Source of the DNA: an uncultured Methylophilaceae bacterium
GTDB taxonomy: Bacteria > Pseudomonadota > Gammaproteobacteria > Burkholderiales > Methylophilaceae
Assembly: GCA_903870995.1 (NCBI GenBank)
Contig: CAIQFD010000008.1
Coordinates: 1-64,000, forward strand
DNA length: 64,000 bases
Direction of reading: 5' to 3'
Below, one piece after another: positions 30,751 through 40,103 of the stretch (position 1 is the stretch's first letter; every line of letters starts with the position of its first letter). Below the pieces are notes generated by a model, which saw only the letters and a list, made by a program, of their open reading frames with translations, did not search any database and was not told where the DNA came from. The translations under genes and the position numbers were made by a program.

Positions 30751-31428
30751 CTTAATTCCACGATTTTCAAATTTGGTCAGCGGACGATAAGCTGGCTTGG
30801 GTGCGTAATCTTTTGCTGAGTTAGTGAGCAAAGGCTCCACCTTCAAAATATCCAGCACCCATTCGGCATATTCCTGCCAATCAGTTGCCACATGCAGATA
30901 ACCGCCCTCTTTTAGCTTTGAACATAACAACTTCACAAACTCAGCCTGAATCAATCTACGCTTATGGTGACGCTTTTTATGCCATGGATCAGGAAAGAAA
31001 ATATGAACGCCATCCAAGCTAGCGTCTGCAATCATATGATTAAGCACATCCACAACATCATGCTGAATGATACGAACATTACTCAACGAATTCTCACCAA
31101 TTAATTTAAGCAAACCACCAACGCCAGGCGTATGCACTTCAACGCCCAAGAAATCTCTCTCTGGCATCCCTTCAGCAATCTTCGCTGTGGTTTCACCCAT
31201 GCCAAAACCAATCTCCAAAACTTTGAGGCTCTCTGGTCGACCAAAAGTCTTAGGCAAGTCTAAAATTTCAGGGGAGTAATCAATGCCAAATTGGGGCCAG
31301 TTATCTGTAAGCGCTTTTTCTTGGCCCTTGGTTAAGCGACCTTGGCGCAAAACATAACTACGAATGCGGCGCTGTGTCAGATCTTCTTCTGCTTCAACAT
31401 GTGAGGTGTTTTTATTCATGGGCGGCAT
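30709..31428 (-). CDS. trmB: tRNA (guanine-N7-)-methyltransferase
   Basis: [50 protein letters not shown]. Confidence 0.97.
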   Translation of the reverse strand: MPPMNKNTSHVEAEEDLTQRRIRSYVLRQGRLTKGQEKALTDNWPQFGIDYSPEILDLPKTFGRPESLKVLEIGFGMGETTAKIAEGMPERDFLGVEVHTPGVGGLLKLIGENSLSNVRIIQHDVVDVLNHMIADASLDGVHIFFPDPWHKKRHHKRRLIQAEFVKLLCSKLKEGGYLHVATDWQEYAEWVLDILKVEPLLTNSAKDYAPKPAYRPLTKFENRGIKLGHGVWDLIFIRQ

Positions 31429-31439
31429 TATACGTGAAG

Positions 31440-32612
31440 CTACAAAGTATGCGATTTATCACCACTAGAAAATCCAATATAAGGAATATCTAAATTTTTC
31501 TCAAACGCGATGACTTTAAATAAATCGCCCATTTCAGCGGGAGAAAGTAATTTTTGTGCCGATGCCGCCAAAGGGAGATAAGTTGCGGCGTCACTCGCAG
31601 GGGTAGATTGCAGCAATTCAGTAATGCCCGCATTAATTAAAAATTGTGCCTGTGTCAAAAATCCGACCAACTCAAGATCATTCGCCACCCCCGCTTCAGC
31701 CACTCTTGTAAAGTCGACATGCGCCGTAATATCTTGCAGACCAAGATAAACTAAAGGATCACCATGTGAGCGATGTCGGTAGTGGCACATCAATGTGCCT
31801 TGATTCCGCTGTGGATGGTAGTACTCAGCCCGAGAAAAACCGTAATCAATCATCAACAGCATGCCACTCTGCAAACTATTAGCCAGGCTGGAGACTAGGC
31901 CAGATGCGGCCAGACAAATTTCGGTTGTGTAGCCATCCATTAAATGAAGGGCTTCAACAAAATCTTTTAACGCGGGAGATGTCACTGGTGTTTCTTCCCA
32001 AGCCAAACCGTCATGCGCGGAAACCACACCCATTTCAGAAAGACCCTCAAGCGTTTTTTTAACAATATGCACAGGCAAAGCGTCCAACACTTCATTTGCA
32101 AATATAAGCCCGTCAAAATGATTGGGCAGAGCATCCAACCAAACAACGCGCTCGATTAAATCATGAGGCAAAGCAGCCTTTAAGGTTGCTTGCTGTACTT
32201 CACGTAAATGAGCGCTAACTTCTAAAATCATGTACCTTGTTGGTAACTGCTCGAGTTTAGATAACTCCAGCAGTAAATCTTTAGCTAAACGGCCAGTACC
32301 TGCCCCCAGCTCCAAAATATCATTTGGCTTATTTTGTGTTTGAAGCGCGTTTAATACTTGCTGTACTTGCCTTGCAACAGTCTGCGCAAATAAGGGAGAA
32401 ATTTCTGGCGCCGTCACAAAATCGCCACTCAAACCGAACTTTTTGGCGCCGCCGCTGTAATAACCAAGGCCTGGCGTGTATAAAGCCGCGTCCATCAACT
32501 GGGCAAAATTAATCCAGCCACCTTTGCTGGCAATAAGCGACTGGATAGATGAAAGCAATGCCGCACTATGTGCGACTGCATCTGAATCGGGTTGCGGGAA
32601 TGATGTGTGCAT
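31440..32612 (-). CDS. MidA/NDUFAF7-family SAM-dependent methyltransferase
   Basis: [45 protein letters not shown]. Confidence 0.93.
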   Translation of the reverse strand: MHTSFPQPDSDAVAHSAALLSSIQSLIASKGGWINFAQLMDAALYTPGLGYYSGGAKKFGLSGDFVTAPEISPLFAQTVARQVQQVLNALQTQNKPNDILELGAGTGRLAKDLLLELSKLEQLPTRYMILEVSAHLREVQQATLKAALPHDLIERVVWLDALPNHFDGLIFANEVLDALPVHIVKKTLEGLSEMGVVSAHDGLAWEETPVTSPALKDFVEALHLMDGYTTEICLAASGLVSSLANSLQSGMLLMIDYGFSRAEYYHPQRNQGTLMCHYRHRSHGDPLVYLGLQDITAHVDFTRVAEAGVANDLELVGFLTQAQFLINAGITELLQSTPASDAATYLPLAASAQKLLSPAEMGDLFKVIAFEKNLDIPYIGFSSGDKSHTL

Positions 32613-32657
32613 AAAGACTAGATTATAATTGCTGAAGACGAAAAGTCAGGAAAAAAC

Positions 32658-33410
32658 GTGGAAGACAGCTTACAAAACAAAGTTATTTTAATCACTGGCG
32701 GTGCTAAACGCGTTGGCGCGTCTATATGCAGGCTGCTTCATGCAAGTGGTGCGAACTTGATGATTCATTACCGTAGCTCGGTAAAGGAAGCCCGTGCACT
32801 CCAAGCAGAACTCAATTTACAGCGTGCTAATTCCGTTGCCATTATTCAAGCGGATTTACTTAACTTGTCCATTCTGCCTAGCTTGATTCAAGAAAGCATT
32901 CATCATTTTGGGCAATTGGACGTGCTCATCAACAACGCATCAAGCTATTACCCAACTGAGATTGGCGATATTAAAGAGGATCAGTGGCAGGATTTAATGG
33001 GTTCTAATTTAAAAGCACCTTTGTTTTTAGCACAAGCGGCAGCGGTTGAATTGCGTAAACAACACGGCTGCATTATTAACATTACAGACATGCATATAGA
33101 GCGCCCTAAAAAAGGTTATATCGTCTACAGCGTAGCTAAAGCGGGGCTGGTTACCCTCACCAAATCATTGGCGCACGAGCTGTCACCAGAAGTCCGAGTC
33201 AACGCAGTTGCTCCGGGCCCAGTGATGTGGCCTGAAGACAACCCACAGTTTGATGAGCTTTATCGACAACGTGTGATTTCACAAACTTTATTAAAACGCA
33301 TCGGCGAACCCAATGACATCGCAAAAGCTGTAAAATTCCTCATACAAGATGCCCCTTTCATTACAGGTCAAATTATTGCTGTTGATGGTGGCCGTTCCCT
33401 TAATCTATAA
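32658..33410 (+). CDS. SDR-family pteridine reductase
   Basis: VILITGGAKRVGASICRLLH; LINNASSYYPT; YSVAKAGLVTLTKSLA; RVNAVAPGPV. Confidence 0.85.
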   Translation: MEDSLQNKVILITGGAKRVGASICRLLHASGANLMIHYRSSVKEARALQAELNLQRANSVAIIQADLLNLSILPSLIQESIHHFGQLDVLINNASSYYPTEIGDIKEDQWQDLMGSNLKAPLFLAQAAAVELRKQHGCIINITDMHIERPKKGYIVYSVAKAGLVTLTKSLAHELSPEVRVNAVAPGPVMWPEDNPQFDELYRQRVISQTLLKRIGEPNDIAKAVKFLIQDAPFITGQIIAVDGGRSLNL

Positions 33411-33426
33411 AACAAGCTAGCTTTAA

Positions 33427-34341
33427 ATGATCAAACACCTACCAGAAAACGCCTCCAACACCTTTATTCGCCTTCGAAATAGCCTAATTAGCGCAACTGG
33501 CAAGGCGATTGGCGATTACAACATGATCGAAGATGGCGATACCGTTTTGGTATGCATGAGTGGCGGCAAAGATTCACACGCAATGCTAATGATTTTGCTA
33601 GCACTGCAAGAGCGCGCACCAATTGACTTCAAATTAATTGCGATGAATTTGGACCAAAAACAACCTGGCTTTCCTGCGGAGATATTGCCGGCATACTTGG
33701 AAAAGCTTGGTGTTGAATATCGTATTGTAGAAGCCGACACTTATTCCATCGTGAAAGAAAAAATTCCCGAAGGCAAAACTACCTGCTCCTTATGTTCTCG
33801 TTTACGTCGTGGTGTCATCTATCGCACCGCTAAAGAATTAGGCGCCAATAAAATTGCCTTGGGCCACCATCGCGATGACATCGTTGAAACTTTATTCTTG
33901 AATTTATTCTTTGGCGCGAAAATGAAAGCCATGCCCCCAAAACTAGCGACGAATGACAAACAAAATATCGTGATACGTCCACTTGCTTATTGCGCTGAAA
34001 AAGACATTGCCGCTTACGCTCGCCAAATGAGCTTCCCAATCATTCCTTGCGACCTTTGCGGCTCACAAGAAAACTTACAACGTCAAAAAATAAAAGAAAT
34101 GCTACATGCTTGGGAGATTGAACAGCCAGGGCGCGTAAATAATATTTTCCGAGCCATTGGCAACGTTGAGCCTTCACACCTTGCTGATACAAATTTATAT
34201 GATTTTAAAAACCTTAGCCAAGCATCGGCAGAAGATGAAGACCCTTTGTTCGGAGATATTGCCGAAAAAGAAAAGCCTGAAGGCGCACTCAGCCTAGGGA
34301 ACAGCGAAGGCACACGCATCGAATTTATTCGCAATCTTTAG
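33427..34341 (+). CDS. ttcA: tRNA 2-thiocytidine biosynthesis protein TtcA
   Basis: [42 protein letters not shown]. Confidence 0.97.
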   Translation: MIKHLPENASNTFIRLRNSLISATGKAIGDYNMIEDGDTVLVCMSGGKDSHAMLMILLALQERAPIDFKLIAMNLDQKQPGFPAEILPAYLEKLGVEYRIVEADTYSIVKEKIPEGKTTCSLCSRLRRGVIYRTAKELGANKIALGHHRDDIVETLFLNLFFGAKMKAMPPKLATNDKQNIVIRPLAYCAEKDIAAYARQMSFPIIPCDLCGSQENLQRQKIKEMLHAWEIEQPGRVNNIFRAIGNVEPSHLADTNLYDFKNLSQASAEDEDPLFGDIAEKEKPEGALSLGNSEGTRIEFIRNL

Positions 34342-34467
34342 CAATAAAAACAGTTCGGTTTTAGCAACTCTTGAAAAAATTATTTAAGAACTTGCGCCTC
34401 TCTCCTTGTATAGACAAGGTTTTACTCTTATCATCCCCTCAATTAGCATCATTCTTGTAAAGCGCAC

Positions 34468-37059
34468 ATGTCAAAACTGTTGATTGTTGAATCCCCCTCC
34501 AAAGCCAAAACGCTTGAAAAGTATTTAGGCAAAGAATTCAAAGTACTCGCCTCTTACGGCCATGTGCGTGACCTTATTCCAAAATCAGGCGCAGTAGATA
34601 CTGAAAATGATTTTGCGATGAAATATGAAATTATCGACCGCAATTCAAAACATGTCGATGCCATTACGCGTGCTGTAAAAGATGCTGAAGCCATCTACCT
34701 TGCAACCGATCCGGATCGCGAAGGTGAGGCGATTTCCTGGCACATCGCTGAGATTTTAAAAAGCAAGAATCTCATTAAAAACAAATTAATGAAGCGTGTG
34801 GTTTTCCACGAAATTACTAAAACTGCCGTTCAGCACGCTATCGATGAACCACGCGATATCTTGATGCCGCTCGTCAATGCACAACAAGCGCGTCGGGCAC
34901 TTGATTACTTAGTGGGCTTTAATCTTTCTCCACTGTTGTGGAAAAAGATTCGCCGCGGCCTATCAGCTGGTCGTGTACAAAGCCCAGCACTGCGTTTAAT
35001 TGTTGAGCGTGAGCTTGAGATTGAAGCTTTTAAGAGCCAAGAGTATTGGTCTATCCATTTAGAATCACGCAAGCATCAGCATAGTTTTGATGCAAAATTG
35101 ATTCAACTTGATGGCAAAAAAGTTGAGCAATTTACCGTCATTAACCAAGACCAACAAGCTGATATTGTTGGTGAGTTATTACTTAAAAGCGCGGGCAAAA
35201 CCACTGTTAGCCGCGTTGAGAAAAAGCAACGTAGCCGAAGCCCTGCTGCGCCATTTACCACCTCAACCTTGCAACAGGAAGCCGTTCGCAAACTAGGTTT
35301 CACCACTAGCCGTGCTATGCGTATTGCGCAGCAACTCTATGAAGGTATTGATATTGGCGGCGGTGCAGTTGGTTTAATCACTTACATGCGTACCGATTCT
35401 TTCAGCCTAGCAGCTGAAGCCATTGCGCAGATTCGTGGTTATATTAAAGACAACTTTGCAGCCGACTACTTACCTAAGTTACCGATTGCATACAAAACTA
35501 AATCTAAAAATGCACAAGAAGCCCACGAGGCGATTCGCCCAACTGATATTTCACGCACACCAGCAAGCGTTGAGCAATTCTTAACCCCTGAGCAGTTCAA
35601 GCTTTATGAAATGATTTGGAAGCGCTCTGTGGCGTGTCAAATGGCACCTGCAAAGTTTGATGCAGTCAGTGTTGATTTGGCGATTGGTAGCGATGCCAAT
35701 CTATTCCGTGCTACCGGACAAACGCTAGTATTCCCGGGTTTTATTGGGGTTTACATGGAGGGCGTGGATGATGCGGAAGAAGAAAGCGAAACCAAATTAC
35801 CTGTGCTAGAAACCGGCGAGATACTGGAAGTACAAAAGATCTTCGGTGACCAACATTTCACTGAACCACCACCGCGCTACGGCGAGGCTAGCTTGGTTAA
35901 AGTGCTTGAAGAGTACGGGATTGGTCGCCCTTCAACCTATGCAAGCATCATCTCTACTTTGCAAGACAGAGAGTATGTTTTGTTAGATAAAAAGCGCTTC
36001 ACACCTACAGATGTTGGTCGCGTAGTGAACAAGTTCTTAACTGACCACTTTACCCGCTACGTCGATTACGACTTCACAGCCAATCTTGAAAATCAACTTG
36101 ATAGCGTCGCTGATGGAGAGCATGAATGGATTCCGTTACTCAAAGAGTTTTGGGATGGCTTGCACAAACAAATCGACGACAAAAAAGATGTTGAGCGTCC
36201 TGGTACAGAGTTGTTAGATGAGGCCTGTCCAAAATGCGGGAAGCAACTCTCTAAACAACTCAGCCGTTACGGAAGCTTTATCGGTTGTGTAGGTTATAAC
36301 GACACACCAAAGTGCGACTACAAACGCAATGTAGATGGCGCAGCTGCAATTAGTAGCGAGCCGACGCTCATCGGTGTAGACACCACGTCAGGCAAAGATA
36401 TTCTATTGCTGAATGGCCCTTATGGTCCTTATCTACAACTTGGACTACCAGAAGCCGATGCCAAGAAGAAACCTAAGCGAGTGAGCATCCCTAAAGACAT
36501 TCCACTTGCAAACGTCAACCTAGATGTTGCTCTGCAACTGATAGCATTGCCGCGCGACTTAGGCTTGCATCCAGAAACCAATAAAAAGGTGATTGCTAAT
36601 ATTGGGCGCTTTGGCCCTTACGTGAATCACGATGCAAAATTCAAATCTATTCCAAAAACTGATAGCGTGTTTGATATTGATCTACCCCGTGCAGTTGAGT
36701 TACTTGCACAGGCGAACACTGGTCCAGCGCCTATTCGTGAGCTGGGCAATCACCCAACTGAAGATGGCCAAATCGCCATTTACTCTGGTCGTTACGGACC
36801 CTATGTTCAACACGGCAAGATCAGAGCCACCATTGCAAAGAGCGAAGATCCTGAATCGCTAACCATGGAAGAAGCATTGGAGCTATTAGCTGCAAAAGCC
36901 CTTAAAGATGCCCCAGCTAAAAAGAAACCAGCAGCCAAAAAGAGTGCAGTAAAGAAGGCGGCGCCTAAAAAAGCCGTTGCTAAAAAAACGACAGTGAAAA
37001 AATCCACCGTTAAAAAAGCAGCGCCCAAGAAAGTACCAGCAAAAAAAGCGAACGCATAA
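34468..37059 (+). CDS. topA: DNA topoisomerase I with Lys/Ala-rich C-terminal tail
   Basis: LLIVESPSKAKTLEKYLG; TYMRTDS; C4 zinc ribbon; C-terminal KKAAPKK repeats. Confidence 0.97.
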   Translation: MSKLLIVESPSKAKTLEKYLGKEFKVLASYGHVRDLIPKSGAVDTENDFAMKYEIIDRNSKHVDAITRAVKDAEAIYLATDPDREGEAISWHIAEILKSKNLIKNKLMKRVVFHEITKTAVQHAIDEPRDILMPLVNAQQARRALDYLVGFNLSPLLWKKIRRGLSAGRVQSPALRLIVERELEIEAFKSQEYWSIHLESRKHQHSFDAKLIQLDGKKVEQFTVINQDQQADIVGELLLKSAGKTTVSRVEKKQRSRSPAAPFTTSTLQQEAVRKLGFTTSRAMRIAQQLYEGIDIGGGAVGLITYMRTDSFSLAAEAIAQIRGYIKDNFAADYLPKLPIAYKTKSKNAQEAHEAIRPTDISRTPASVEQFLTPEQFKLYEMIWKRSVACQMAPAKFDAVSVDLAIGSDANLFRATGQTLVFPGFIGVYMEGVDDAEEESETKLPVLETGEILEVQKIFGDQHFTEPPPRYGEASLVKVLEEYGIGRPSTYASIISTLQDREYVLLDKKRFTPTDVGRVVNKFLTDHFTRYVDYDFTANLENQLDSVADGEHEWIPLLKEFWDGLHKQIDDKKDVERPGTELLDEACPKCGKQLSKQLSRYGSFIGCVGYNDTPKCDYKRNVDGAAAISSEPTLIGVDTTSGKDILLLNGPYGPYLQLGLPEADAKKKPKRVSIPKDIPLANVNLDVALQLIALPRDLGLHPETNKKVIANIGRFGPYVNHDAKFKSIPKTDSVFDIDLPRAVELLAQANTGPAPIRELGNHPTEDGQIAIYSGRYGPYVQHGKIRATIAKSEDPESLTMEEALELLAAKALKDAPAKKKPAAKKSAVKKAAPKKAVAKKTTVKKSTVKKAAPKKVPAKKANA

Positions 37060-37073
37060 AAACGCATCTGTTT

Positions 37074-37120
37074 TAGACATAAAAAAAGCGGCTATTTAAT
37101 GCCGCTTTTTTTTATGTCTA
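37074..37120. terminator. Bidirectional terminator between topA and D,D-endopeptidase gene
   Basis: TAGACATAAAAAAAGCGGC-TATTTAAT-GCCGCTTTTTTTTATGTCTA. Confidence 0.9.
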
Positions 37121-37132
37121 TCTGATATAGAT

Positions 37133-38116
37133 TTAACTCATACGTGATGAAAAATTGCGTGCTTCCATCCATTTACGGATACGTTCAGCATCACCAATTC
37201 TCGAAAATTTACCCATCGAATCTAAAAACACCATCACCACAGACTTACCAGAAATTTCTGCCTGCATTACTAAGCAACGTCCAGCTTCACTGATGTATCC
37301 TGTTTTTGAAAGGCCAATCACCCAATTCTGACTGTTATTACGAACAAGCAAATTGGTATTAGAGAAATTGACTGGGTTTCGATAACCATGCACGTTGAAC
37401 TCTTGTGAAGCCGTAGTACTGACTTGTCTTATCTGAGGATAGTTGTAAGCAGCGCGCACCATTTTTGAAAGATCCGCGGCAGTCGATACGTTTTCGCTAT
37501 GTAAACCAGTTGAATCTACAAAATGGCTACTCGACATTCCTAAAGCATGTGCCTTTTCATTCATAGCTGCAACAAATGTAGTAATGCCACCCGGATAATT
37601 ACGTCCCAAAGCTGAAGCCGCTCTGTTTTCAGAAGACATAATGGCCATGTGTAACAATTCAGCACGCGTTAACTGACTGCCTACTGGCAATTTAGAACTA
37701 GATCCTTTAAACGTATCCACATCAGCATCGGTAACTTGCAGGACTTCATCCATAGGCAAGTGCGCATCAAGCATGACCATCGCTGTCATCAGCTTGGTCA
37801 CTGACGCAATAGGCGTTTGCGCATTAATGTTTTTAGCAAAAAGAATTTCACCCGTCGATTGATCCATGACCAATGCTTTTGCTGAGGCTAACTGAGGCTC
37901 ACCAGAAAAAGTGGTTTTTTCAAAACTGACTTGTTGGATATCCTGCTTTCGAGAGGCTATATGCTTATGGGTCTTAACAGAGGCCTTCTTTGCAGAAGCA
38001 TGATCATCAACAACATGATGAACGCGCTGATTGTGTTTTTTGTGTGCGGCTTCGGCAGCACTAAATGGCAGAGCCATTATCAATGCAACACATAGGGCAA
38101 TCTTTTTTGATGTCAT
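37133..38116 (-). CDS. D-alanyl-D-alanine endopeptidase (PBP7-like)
   Basis: Signal peptide from MTSKKIALC (start 38116); ASVTKLM, SENRAAS(A), KTGY motifs. Confidence 0.92.
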   Translation of the reverse strand: MTSKKIALCVALIMALPFSAAEAAHKKHNQRVHHVVDDHASAKKASVKTHKHIASRKQDIQQVSFEKTTFSGEPQLASAKALVMDQSTGEILFAKNINAQTPIASVTKLMTAMVMLDAHLPMDEVLQVTDADVDTFKGSSSKLPVGSQLTRAELLHMAIMSSENRAASALGRNYPGGITTFVAAMNEKAHALGMSSSHFVDSTGLHSENVSTAADLSKMVRAAYNYPQIRQVSTTASQEFNVHGYRNPVNFSNTNLLVRNNSQNWVIGLSKTGYISEAGRCLVMQAEISGKSVVMVFLDSMGKFSRIGDAERIRKWMEARNFSSRMS

Positions 38117-38128
38117 ATAGCGACCTCT

Positions 38129-38150
38129 AATTGTTAAATCTTTAACAATT
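38129..38150. promoter_or_regulatory. 22-bp near-perfect palindrome AATTGTTAAATCTTTAACAATT
   Basis: Differs by one central base from the 25982-26003 palindrome; 12 bp upstream of the likely start codon at 38116. Confidence 0.6.
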
Positions 38151-38281
38151 TTAACGAAATAATCTTGATTTGTCATTAAGATAGCTCATATTGGTAAGCT
38201 ATTTTCTTAGAATAATTAATTTTTATTCATTTTAATGACTTTGTGAGAAAATAATACCCTTATTTATTAAGCCCAGCGACA

Positions 38282-38668
38282 ATGAAGATCGACAACAATT
38301 TGCACTATTCCGGCGAGCATCTTTGGGTCAACACAAACGATCAAGGTGAGTGCTTATCAGGGATTACTGATTATGCGCAAGATCTATTGGGCGACATTGT
38401 ATTTGTTGAGTTTCCAGAAATTGGTGCGCAAATCGAGGCGGGTAAGCCATGCGGCTTAGTGGAGTCAGTTAAAACAGGCTCAGACTTACACGCCCCACTA
38501 AATGGCGTTGTCACTGAAATCAATACAAGCCTTCAAGTTAATCCTGAACAAATTAACGACGCCCCTTATAAAACTTGGATTTTCAAATTCAAACCCAACA
38601 ATCCAGCAGACATTAATAGTCTGATGGATGCAAAGGGCTACGAATCACTACTTGGCCAATCAAGCTAG
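38282..38668 (+). CDS. GcvH-like lipoyl-domain protein
   Basis: GITDYAQDLLGDIVFVEFPE; lipoyl-lysine motif ESVKTGSDLHAPLNG. Confidence 0.88.
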   Translation: MKIDNNLHYSGEHLWVNTNDQGECLSGITDYAQDLLGDIVFVEFPEIGAQIEAGKPCGLVESVKTGSDLHAPLNGVVTEINTSLQVNPEQINDAPYKTWIFKFKPNNPADINSLMDAKGYESLLGQSS

Positions 38669-39642
38669 TTAGGTTCTTCAGTATGCGGTGACACAACTAA
38701 GCGCACCGCATTGATCATCTTTTCAATCTCACCATTCACTTGGACACTGATTTCCTGACGCATTGTTGGCAGTTCGCTAGCAAAAGCCTCATGTATTCTA
38801 TCTTTAAGTAATTGCTCAAGCGCCGGCACTTCACCTTTTAATGCTGTTTCAAATTCTTGCTTTGTTGCGCTTGCAAACGCTGACATCTCAGCAAACAAAT
38901 CCGTTTTTACTTGTGTTGATGCAAGTTCGTAAATGCTTGGCAAGGTCTCATTCATCTTAACGCCAAGTTCTTGACTGGCATCTTCTTGAAGGCTTTTTAA
39001 TTGTTCAGCCAAAGCATCATTTGCTTGCGCGACAATCGACTCATAAATTCCAGGTAAATCACGCGCCAAGTCTTGGCGCATCTGCGCTAAAGTCATCTCA
39101 TGAAAATCAGCCAGCTGTTGCTGCAATGCATCCGTCACTTTCTCAATTGTGGCAGTTTGCAAATCTAGCAATCGAACATTTACTTTTTCCGCCAAGTTAC
39201 TTTCCAGCTGAGGCATCATTTGCTCAAATTCAACACGCAACTGCTCCAAGGTTTGATCCTGAAGTTTACTCAGGCGACCCATCATGTCCGATTGAAATAT
39301 TTCAGCACGCGCTTGATACATTTGCGGAATATCGGTCGCTAGATCAGCTTTGGTTTTATCTATAAAGTCACCCATATCACGCATGAGTTTCTGCTGCGCA
39401 TCCTCAACTCCTTGGGTGACTTGTGATTCAAATTCTTGGCTCAAAGATGGTCGCAACTCCTGCAGAATTTCATTTTTAAGCATCTCACTTTGATGTGTCA
39501 ATGCTGACTCAGCCAAAACCTTTTCTAAATAAGGCATCAGTTGAGCCACCGCAAACTCAAAGAATGCGGGAGTTAATAAAGGAGCTTCTGCGTTAGCGTA
39601 AACCTCAGTCAGTACGGGAATTTTTTCTTGTTTAGACGACAT
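38665..39642 (-). CDS. Hypothetical coiled-coil protein with 38-residue proline-punctuated repeats
   Basis: 325 aa; no recognised domain; prolines at residues 106/144, 197/235/273 spaced exactly 38 aa. Confidence 0.7.
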   Translation of the reverse strand: MSSKQEKIPVLTEVYANAEAPLLTPAFFEFAVAQLMPYLEKVLAESALTHQSEMLKNEILQELRPSLSQEFESQVTQGVEDAQQKLMRDMGDFIDKTKADLATDIPQMYQARAEIFQSDMMGRLSKLQDQTLEQLRVEFEQMMPQLESNLAEKVNVRLLDLQTATIEKVTDALQQQLADFHEMTLAQMRQDLARDLPGIYESIVAQANDALAEQLKSLQEDASQELGVKMNETLPSIYELASTQVKTDLFAEMSAFASATKQEFETALKGEVPALEQLLKDRIHEAFASELPTMRQEISVQVNGEIEKMINAVRLVVSPHTEEPN

Positions 39643-39671
39643 GGGATTCTCAATTAGTCATAACGGGCGGG

Positions 39672-40097
39672 CTAAATGCCTTTGCACGCAGCATCATAGC
39701 TTTTAATTTCATAACCACGGTCGCGGTAAAATTTATACCGAACACGCGCCTCTGTCTTATCCTCTTCATCGCTTCCGACAATTTCAATCAGCCTGCGAAA
39801 TCGACTAAAAAATAAGGGTTGAGGATGCTGCAAGTTAATCAGCACTTCATCATGCAAAAGCTTCTCACCCTGCCAATCAACCACAATCGGTGTTTCAGCC
39901 GCAAGTGGATGATTAGCAGAATGGTTGGGCAAAAACTGCTGTGGCAAACGCCATAGATACTGCGCTATTTCTGTTGCACGGGCATCTGTTTCGGCAAGCA
40001 CCATTAACTTTACATTTTTGGCGATTGCTTTTTCACTTAACTCAGCAAGTTTTTGAAACTTATCTTCCACATTAAAAAAGAACTCAACTCGCGTCAT
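39672..40097 (-). CDS. holC: DNA polymerase III subunit chi
   Basis: TRVEFFFNVEDKFQKLAELSEKAIAKNVKLMVLAETDARA; next to pepA. Confidence 0.92.
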   Translation of the reverse strand: MTRVEFFFNVEDKFQKLAELSEKAIAKNVKLMVLAETDARATEIAQYLWRLPQQFLPNHSANHPLAAETPIVVDWQGEKLLHDEVLINLQHPQPLFFSRFRRLIEIVGSDEEDKTEARVRYKFYRDRGYEIKSYDAACKGI

Positions 40098-40103
40098 TTA
40101 ATA

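Noticed and set aside
36807-37080. Minus-strand ORFs (86 and 64 aa) rich in Phe/Ala opposite the topA tail
   Set aside because: Mirror image of the AAA/AAG-rich Lys/Ala repeat coding sequence of topA; no independent support.
38177-38281. Glycine riboswitch upstream of the GcvH-like gene
   Set aside because: About 100 AT-rich bases with no recognisable glycine-riboswitch core; too weak to support.
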